This document shows positions 58,846 to 64,000 of a stretch of 64,000 nucleotides of DNA, in pieces. Source of the stretch: Streptomyces sp. 846.5. GTDB taxonomy: Bacteria > Actinomycetota > Actinomycetes > Streptomycetales > Streptomycetaceae. The stretch is from positions 434,001 to 498,000 of the forward strand of contig NZ_SOBN01000002.1 of the NCBI RefSeq assembly GCF_004365705.1. Reading direction: 5' to 3'. How positions within the stretch are numbered: position 1 is the stretch's first letter; the number at the start of each line of letters is the position of its first letter. The notes beneath the pieces were generated by a model, which did not search any database, was not told the origin of the DNA, and saw nothing but the letters and a program-made list of their open reading frames with translations. The position numbers and the translations under genes are program-made.

Positions 58846-59768
58846 GCGGTGTCCTGCTTGCGCTGGACCCGGATGTACATCAGTCCGAAGGCCAGGGCGA
58901 CCAGGACCAGCAGGTTTCCCACGGCGGCGCCGGGCCCGAACTCGGGCAGCAGGCTGCCGAAGCCCAGCCGGTAGGACCAGGTGGCGAAGGTGGTGGAGGC
59001 GTCGACCGGACCGCCCTTGGTCATGATCCAGATGATGTCGAAGACCTTGAGTGTGTAGACGAGGCCCAGCAGCAGCGTGATCGCCGAGACCGGGCGCAGC
59101 AGCGGGAAGGTGATCCGCCGGAAGCGCTGCCAGGCGTTGGCGCCGTCCAGCGCCGCGGCCTCGTACAGCGAGGCGGGGATGGCCTGCAGGCCGCTGTGGA
59201 GGACGACGAGGTTGAAGGGGACCCCGATCCAGATGTTGGCGATGACGACCGAGGCCAGCGACCAGGAGGGCGAGGTGAGCCAGTCGACCTGGCCCATGCC
59301 CAGGGCGCGCAGCGCTGCGTTGACGATGCCCGAGTCGCTGTTGAGCATCCACGACCAGGTGGAGGCGGACACGATCAGCGGCAGCAGCCACGGCACCAGG
59401 AACAGCGCGCGCAGCGTCGCGGACAGCGGGAAGTGCTGGGTGAAGAACACCGCCAGGGCCAGGCCGATCGTGTACTGGAAGGTCAGCGACACGGCGGTGA
59501 AGACGACGGTGTGGGTCAGCGCGGGCCAGAAGGTGGGGTCCTGGAAGACCTTGGTGTAGTTGTCCCAGCCCGTGAAGGGCGCGCCGCCCTGGACGAAGGA
59601 GCGCACGGTGTAGTTCCGCAGCGACAGGTCGAGGTTGCGGTAGAGCGGGTAGGCGTAGAACACGCCCAGGTAGATCACGACCGGCGCCAGGAACCCCCAG
59701 GCGGTCCATTGCTGCGACGTGCGCGACCGCGTCGGTGCGGCGTCCGCCGCTTGTGCGGTGTGGTTCAT
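58842..59768 (-). CDS. ABC sugar transporter permease (MalF-type)
   Basis: A 308-residue membrane protein with six helices, starting MNHTAQAADAAPTRSRTSQQ. The EAA motif is SLYEAAALDGANAWQRFRRI (about 207-226). It lies 34 bp after the solute-binding protein gene and overlaps the MalG-type permease. Its substrate should be an oligosaccharide matching the operon's glycosidases. Confidence 0.92.
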   Translation of the reverse strand: MNHTAQAADAAPTRSRTSQQWTAWGFLAPVVIYLGVFYAYPLYRNLDLSLRNYTVRSFVQGGAPFTGWDNYTKVFQDPTFWPALTHTVVFTAVSLTFQYTIGLALAVFFTQHFPLSATLRALFLVPWLLPLIVSASTWSWMLNSDSGIVNAALRALGMGQVDWLTSPSWSLASVVIANIWIGVPFNLVVLHSGLQAIPASLYEAAALDGANAWQRFRRITFPLLRPVSAITLLLGLVYTLKVFDIIWIMTKGGPVDASTTFATWSYRLGFGSLLPEFGPGAAVGNLLVLVALAFGLMYIRVQRKQDTA

Positions 59769-59802
59769 CGGCGGTGTGGTCCTTCAGTCGGGCCGGGGCC
59801 TG

Positions 59803-61050
59803 CTACTTGACGGCAGCCTGGGCCGCGGCCAGGGCGTCCTTGGGCGACTTGGATCCGGTCAGCGCCGCCTGGACCGCGCCCCAGAGCTGCTCGGAGATCT
59901 TGGGGTACTTGGTGCCGAGGTCGTCGCTGGTACGGCCCTTGGCCGCTTGGACGGCCTGCACCCACACCTGCAGTTCCGGGTTGGCTGCGACCTGCTTGTC
60001 CTGCACGGCCTTGACCGGCGCGATGTAGGACAGCGTGGTGTCCGTGGCCAGGGAGTTCTCGGCACTGCTCAGGCAGGACACGATCTTGTCGGAGACCGCG
60101 TAGCGCGCGGTGTCGCTCTGGACCGGGACGGTGACGAACTCGCCGCCGGTGGGCGCGGGCGCGGTGCCGCCGTTCTCGGCCGGGATGGCGACGGTGCCGT
60201 AGTCGAAGCCGGCCTTCCTGGCGTTGGCCAGCTGCCAGGTGCCGTTCTCGGCGAAGGCGTACTGGCCGGTGGCGAACTCCTGCCAGCTGGTGGTCTGGGT
60301 GTTGTTGATGACCGAGTTGGGCGCGTAGCCGTTCTTGAGCCAGTCCCGCCACAGGGTGACCGCGGAGACGGCCTGGTCCGAGGAGAGGTCGGTGAGCTTG
60401 GCGCCCGACCCCCAGAACCACGGCAGGAACTGGAAACTTCCCTCTTCGGTGCCGATCGCGGAGAAGGTGATGCCCTTCTTCCCGGCCGCCTTGACCTTGG
60501 CCAGCGCGGCGGTCAGCGACGCCCAGTCCTTGATGGAGGCGGCATCCACGCCCGCGGCCTTCAGCACGCTCTTGTTGTAGTAGAGGGCCAGGGTGTTCGC
60601 GCCGATCGGTGTGCCGAAGGTCTTGCTGCCGCTCTGCCCGGCGGCGAGCAGGTTCGGGGACACCTGCGAGGTGCCGATCTTGTTCTCGGCCGTGCTGGTG
60701 AGCACACCCGCGTCGGCCAGCGTCGACACCACCGGGTTGTCCACGATCAGGACGTCGGGAGAGTTGTTCTGCTGGGCCGCCAACAGCGTCTTGTTGGTCA
60801 GGTCGCTGGTGTCGAAAGCGGTCCGCTTCACCTTGACGCCGGCCGCGCTGCCGCAGCTGTCGAGCAGCTTCACCCACGCCGAGCCGTTGTCGAACTGCGG
60901 GTAGGGGTCCCAGATCGTGAAGGTGCCCTGAGCGGCCGAGCCGGCCGCGCCGGCCTTGGCGCCCGTGGAGCTGCAGGCCGCAGCGCCGGAGAGCACCACC
61001 GCGACCGACAGCGAGGCGAGGGCGAGTCTGCGGGGGATGGATCTGTTCAT
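59803..61050 (-). CDS. sugar-binding lipoprotein of an ABC importer
   Basis: A 415-residue extracellular solute-binding protein (family 1). The lipoprotein signal MNRSIPRRLALASLSVAVVL ends with the lipobox SGAAAC, so it is anchored by lipid at about Cys28. QGTFTIWDPYPQFDNGSAWV begins the mature fold, and LWRDWLKNGYAPNSV is typical of family 1 proteins. ATG 61050 has AAGGGAC upstream; codons to 61152 are shadow sequence. First gene of the operon; its promoter carries LacI operators. Confidence 0.9.
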   Translation of the reverse strand: MNRSIPRRLALASLSVAVVLSGAAACSSTGAKAGAAGSAAQGTFTIWDPYPQFDNGSAWVKLLDSCGSAAGVKVKRTAFDTSDLTNKTLLAAQQNNSPDVLIVDNPVVSTLADAGVLTSTAENKIGTSQVSPNLLAAGQSGSKTFGTPIGANTLALYYNKSVLKAAGVDAASIKDWASLTAALAKVKAAGKKGITFSAIGTEEGSFQFLPWFWGSGAKLTDLSSDQAVSAVTLWRDWLKNGYAPNSVINNTQTTSWQEFATGQYAFAENGTWQLANARKAGFDYGTVAIPAENGGTAPAPTGGEFVTVPVQSDTARYAVSDKIVSCLSSAENSLATDTTLSYIAPVKAVQDKQVAANPELQVWVQAVQAAKGRTSDDLGTKYPKISEQLWGAVQAALTGSKSPKDALAAAQAAVK

Positions 61051-61100
61051 GGCATGTGTCCCTTGTCCGATGCGCTTGGAGCGCGTTACGCGGAGGTGTC

Positions 61101-61180
61101 GAACCGGTTGCGCGAACCGGTTCGACAGGGAACATAAGGCTGGCGAAACCAACCGTCAAGGCTTCTGGTCGAACCGGTTC
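61101..61180. promoter_or_regulatory. three LacI operators in the divergent sugar-operon promoter
   Basis: GAACCGGTTG (61101-61110), GAACCGGTTC (61114-61123) and GAACCGGTTC (61171-61180) are the half-symmetric cores, extended as GTCGAACCGG.. on both sides. The first two sit just downstream of the leftward promoter, centred 13 bp apart. The third lies between the two transcripts, close to the LacI promoter. The LacI protein at 61224 probably binds all three, with looping possible over 57 bp. Confidence 0.8.
61131..61159 (-). promoter_or_regulatory. HrdB-type promoter of the sugar ABC operon
   Basis: On the minus strand TTGACG (61159-61154), a 17-base spacer and TATGTT (61136-61131) form a good housekeeping promoter. 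The start would fall near 61124, at the edge of operator 61114-61123. Confidence 0.75.
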
Positions 61181-61223
61181 GCTGCGCATAGGATGAGGCG
61201 TCGAAGGTGCGAGAGGGAGCTGC

Positions 61224-62255
61224 ATGAACATCGGGGAAATCGCCCGTCGCGCGGGGGTCTCGCGCAGCACGGTCTCGTACGCGCTCAGCGGCAAGCGGCC
61301 GGTGTCGCCGGTGACCCGCAAACGCATCCAGGACGTCATCGACGAACTGGGCTACGTCCCCAACGCGTCCGCCCGCGCCCTGGCCGAGGGCCGCACGCGC
61401 ACCATCGGGCTGGTGATCCCGCCGGCCAGCAAACGTCTGACGCACATGCAGCTCGACTTCGTCGCCAGCGTCGTCGACGCCGCGGCGCAGGTCGACCTGG
61501 ACGTGCTGCTCTCCCCCTCGGGCGGCGACCACGACCAGTCCTTCGAACGCCTCGTCTCGGAGAACCGCGTCGACGGCGTCATCCTGATGGAGATCCGTCT
61601 GGAGGACGCGCGGGTGAGCCGGCTGCGCGAGTCGCGCATGCCCTTCGTCGGCATCGGCCACCCCGCCCAGGACCAGCGGATGTGCTGGGTCGACGTCGAC
61701 TACGCGAGCCTCATCAACCACTGCGTGCAGCACCTGGCCGACCTCGGCCACCGGCACATCGCCCTGCTCAACCGCTCCCCCGAACTGGTCGCCGCCGGAT
61801 ACGGCCCCGGCCACCGGGCCAGGGCCGGATTCATGGACGCCGTACGGGAACGCAATCTGCAGGGCATCGAGCTGCTGTGCGGCGACGATGCCCGCTCGGG
61901 CCAGGAGTGCATCACCGAACTGCTGCGGACCCACCCGGACGTCACCGCCCTCGCCACCATCAACGAGGCCGCGCTGCCCGGCATCCAGCGCGCCCTGGAC
62001 CAGGCCGGCCGGCGTATCCCGCAGGACTTCTCCATCACCGGCGTGGTGGCCAGCCACTGGGCCGAGGACTTCCGTCCGCCGCTCACGGCCGCGGACGTCC
62101 CGGCGACGGAGATGGCCGCTCAGGCCCTCTCACTGCTGACCGAGCGGATCAGCGATCCGTCCACCCCGCCCCAGCACATCCTGATGACCCCGTCCATCAC
62201 CCTGCGCCACAGCACCGCCGCCGCCGGGATCGGATCGGTACGCTCACCGTTGTAG
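61224..62255 (+). CDS. LacI-family transcriptional repressor
   Basis: A 343-residue LacI protein. The HTH and hinge helix are at residues 1-56 (MNIGEIARRAGVSRSTVSYA, LSGKRPVSPVTRKRIQDVID, NASARALAEGRT). The periplasmic-binding-fold sensor runs from about 60 and contains GVILMEIRLEDARVS, ALLNRSPELVAAGYGPGHRA. ATG 61224 has GGGAG six bases upstream. It should repress the divergent ABC/glycosidase operon and itself, released by a sugar. Confidence 0.9.
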   Translation: MNIGEIARRAGVSRSTVSYALSGKRPVSPVTRKRIQDVIDELGYVPNASARALAEGRTRTIGLVIPPASKRLTHMQLDFVASVVDAAAQVDLDVLLSPSGGDHDQSFERLVSENRVDGVILMEIRLEDARVSRLRESRMPFVGIGHPAQDQRMCWVDVDYASLINHCVQHLADLGHRHIALLNRSPELVAAGYGPGHRARAGFMDAVRERNLQGIELLCGDDARSGQECITELLRTHPDVTALATINEAALPGIQRALDQAGRRIPQDFSITGVVASHWAEDFRPPLTAADVPATEMAAQALSLLTERISDPSTPPQHILMTPSITLRHSTAAAGIGSVRSPL

Positions 62256-62334
62256 CCGGTTCGTGATGACGGTCGATCAGTGGCTGCTACGGTCGACAGG
62301 CAACGAGGGCGGGCCAGTGCGGCGAAAGGAACCG

Positions 62335-62769
62335 GTGGCGGTGGAGAGCGCGAGCAGGCATTCGGGCCTCGCCCGGCTGTTCGCGGTGCTCGCGGTCCTG
62401 GTCGGCCTGTTCCTCATGCACGGCGCTCCCACCGCGGCGATGGGCGACTGCCACGAGTCGATGGCTCTGACGCTGCCGGGCGCACATCCCATGGCCGCGA
62501 CAGCCGCGCATACAGCGGCCGGCCCCTCCGTGCAGACGCAGCGGCAGAGCGAGACGGCGACCGGCTCGCAGGGCACCAGTTGCGTCACCACCCCGATCCG
62601 CGGCCACCTGACGCTCCCCGCGCCGGTGCTGGCGTTCGCGGCCCTGGTGGCTCTGACCGTGCTGCTCGGCACCGGTCGGCTCGGGGGTGCGCGCTCCGCG
62701 CGGCGCCGAGGTCCGCCGCCGACCGGCGGTCGGCAACTACTCCTCCAGGTGTGCATCGCCCGGACCTGA
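62335..62769 (+). CDS. DUF6153-like small membrane protein
   Basis: About 144 residues. There is one N-terminal hydrophobic segment (LARLFAVLAVLVGLFLMHG), then a His/Met-containing stretch (HESMALTLPGAHPMAATAAH), a Ser/Thr-rich linker, and a second membrane helix (PVLAFAALVALTVLLG) before a short basic tail. This matches DUF6153-type proteins found near copper genes in streptomycetes; role unknown. GTG 62335 after AAAGGAACC is the likely start; other GTGs nearby are possible. It lies 98 bp upstream of a Met-rich lipoprotein. Confidence 0.6.
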   Translation: MAVESASRHSGLARLFAVLAVLVGLFLMHGAPTAAMGDCHESMALTLPGAHPMAATAAHTAAGPSVQTQRQSETATGSQGTSCVTTPIRGHLTLPAPVLAFAALVALTVLLGTGRLGGARSARRRGPPPTGGRQLLLQVCIART

Positions 62770-62867
62770 CAGGACCACCGGTCCCCTCCTACGTACGCGA
62801 GGGGCGCCGGGGCCGGTCCTGCCCGAAGTCCGTGCGCCGCGAACGGCGCTCACCTGAGAGAGCACCC

Positions 62868-63785
62868 ATGTCTTCCTTCCCCCTGTCCCCGTCCCGTCGG
62901 CGAGCCGCTGCCGTGGCCCTGGCGGCATCCGCCCTCGCGCTGACGCTGGCCGCCTGCGGCTCCAGCGCCGGCACCGGATCGGCCATGCCCGGCATGTCGG
63001 GGATGACCGACAGCACAACGCCGTCCGCGTCCGCGATGCCCACCATGAGCGGCATGGACGCCATGCCCTCGGGCGACGGCCTGTCCGCGACCAGCGGCGG
63101 CTACACCTTCACCTCGAACGCGGCCGCGCCCACCGCCGCCAAGGCGTCCGCCTACCGCTTCACCATCACCGGCCCGGACGGCAAGCCGGTCACCGACTTC
63201 GCCGTCGACCAGACCAAGAAGCTGCACTTCTACGCGATCCGCTCGGACCTGACCGGGTTCCAGCACATCCACCCCACCCTGTCTGCCGACGGCACCTGGA
63301 CCGCGCCCCTGGCCGCCCTCACCCCCGGGACCTGGCGGCTGTTCGCCACCTTCACCCCCGACTCCGGCTCCGGCAAGGGCACCGACTTCGTCCTCAGCCG
63401 TACCGTCACCGTCGCGGGCACATCCACGGACACCGCCCTCCCCAAGGCGGCCACCAGCATCACCGTCGACGGCTACACCGTCACCCTGAGCGGCGAGATG
63501 ATGGCCGGCATGGCCCACCCCCTGACGGTCACCATCACCAGGGGCGGAAAGCCCGTCACCGACCTCCAGCCCTACCTGGGCACCTACGCCCACCTCACCG
63601 CCTTCCACGCGGGCGACAGTGCCTTCGCCCACCTTCACCCCACCACCGCCGTGACCGGTGACCACGGCGGTCCGACCCTGTCCTTCCACGCCGAGCTGGC
63701 CAAAGCCGGCGACTGGCGGCTGTTCCTGCAGTTCCGGACCGCAGGGACGCTGCACACCGCCGCCGTCACCGTCCACGTGAGTTGA
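62868..63785 (+). CDS. Met/His-rich lipoprotein, probable copper binding
   Basis: A 305-residue lipoprotein with signal MSSFPLSPSRRRAAAVALAA and lipobox LTLAAC (Cys about 30). A Met-rich segment follows (SAMPGMSGMTDSTTPSASAM, PTMSGMDAMPSGDG), suited to Cu(I). The body has two repeats of a beta-sandwich with HIHPTLS and AFAHLHPTTAV as possible metal-binding His pairs, and the second repeats the pattern GGKPVTDLQPYLG. It resembles secreted copper-chaperone-like proteins of actinobacteria; a metal role is inferred. GAGAG precedes ATG 62868. Confidence 0.65.
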   Translation: MSSFPLSPSRRRAAAVALAASALALTLAACGSSAGTGSAMPGMSGMTDSTTPSASAMPTMSGMDAMPSGDGLSATSGGYTFTSNAAAPTAAKASAYRFTITGPDGKPVTDFAVDQTKKLHFYAIRSDLTGFQHIHPTLSADGTWTAPLAALTPGTWRLFATFTPDSGSGKGTDFVLSRTVTVAGTSTDTALPKAATSITVDGYTVTLSGEMMAGMAHPLTVTITRGGKPVTDLQPYLGTYAHLTAFHAGDSAFAHLHPTTAVTGDHGGPTLSFHAELAKAGDWRLFLQFRTAGTLHTAAVTVHVS

Positions 63786-63795
63786 CCCCGGAGCG

Positions 63796-63828
63796 GCCGG
63801 GGCGCTGCCCGTGCGGCGGCGCCCCGGC
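63796..63828 (+). terminator. 10-bp GC-rich hairpin after the lipoprotein gene
   Basis: GCCGGGGCGC (63796-63805) pairs perfectly with GCGCCCCGGC (63819-63828), 11 bp after the stop. No T-tract. Confidence 0.55.
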
Positions 63829-63867
63829 CCGCCCTGTCCCGCAGACGGCGATGTGTAGCATGCGAGC

Positions 63868-64000
63868 GTGCCGAAACTGTGGAACGAGACGATCGAGGCG
63901 CACCGCCACGCGGTGCGTGACGCGATCATGGAAACCACAGCGGCCCTGGTCACCGAGCACGGCCTGGCCTCGGTGACGATGACTCAGATCGCCGAGCAGG
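63868..64000 (+). CDS. TetR-family regulator, cut by the window end
   Basis: Forty-four codons from GTG 63868 give VPKLWNETIEAHRHAVRDAI, METTAALVTEHGLASVTMTQ and IAEQ, the first two helices and start of the recognition helix of a TetR HTH. The rest lies beyond the window. It may control the preceding copper-like genes or a downstream one. Confidence 0.8.
   Translation, partial: MPKLWNETIEAHRHAVRDAIMETTAALVTEHGLASVTMTQIAEQ

Overview
This 64-kb window is high-GC DNA with streptomycete-type genes throughout: a SARP-NB-ARC-TPR (AfsR-like) regulator, a LAL-type LuxR giant, MmyB-like and many TetR regulators, a bacterial expansin, a sedolisin, secreted RICIN/discoidin-tagged glycosidases, an ECF42-type sigma factor and an EACC1-caspase pair. 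The source is most likely Streptomyces, Streptacidiphilus, Kitasatospora or a close relative; the genus cannot be fixed by eye. No rRNA, tRNA, CRISPR array, replication origin or full biosynthetic gene cluster was seen.

Layout. 1-5.2 kb: partial SnoaL-like gene, small conserved protein, TetR/SDR pair divided by two tandem operators, and an ABC-2 exporter operon. 5.4-12.6 kb: a two-component system with a perfect 18-bp palindrome, an MmyB-like regulator facing an HSL esterase, an FAD monooxygenase, a nitronate monooxygenase broken by an in-frame amber codon, and a MOSC protein. 12.6-24.5 kb: secreted GH27 enzyme, LAL regulator, sedolisin, secreted HNH-like nuclease, AfsR-like regulator, expansin. 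24.7-28.9 kb is a decay zone: quinone reductase behind a truncated MerR gene, a DUF3291-type gene split by an IS200/IS605 element, and a LacI-family pseudogene.

28.85-38.5 kb is the most striking region. Leftward: EACC1, caspase-like protease, APC permease, TrmO. Rightward from the same short intergenic region: an Hsp70-like ATPase fused to a PQQ-type beta-propeller, then two dynamin-like GTPases with overlapping reading frames. A 21-bp-stem hairpin closes the rightward operon. I infer a regulated-cell-death or membrane-stress (possibly anti-phage) module; each protein family is recognisable, but their joint function is not established.

38.5-53 kb: GH16 enzyme with a tandemly duplicated discoidin domain and a clear LacI-type promoter/operator, MBL hydrolases, an IS5-type fragment, an Rpn-like nuclease, FUSC and DHA2 transporters, a YciI/ECF42 pair, and regulators with readable operators. 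53.3-62.3 kb is a sugar-utilisation locus: a LacI repressor facing a solute-binding protein, two permeases, a GH63-like cytoplasmic glucosidase, a clan GH-A secreted glycosidase and a small GH16, with three GAACCGGTT(C/G) operators in the divergent promoter. 62.3-64 kb: a DUF6153-like protein and a Met/His-rich lipoprotein (probable copper handling), then a TetR gene cut by the window end.
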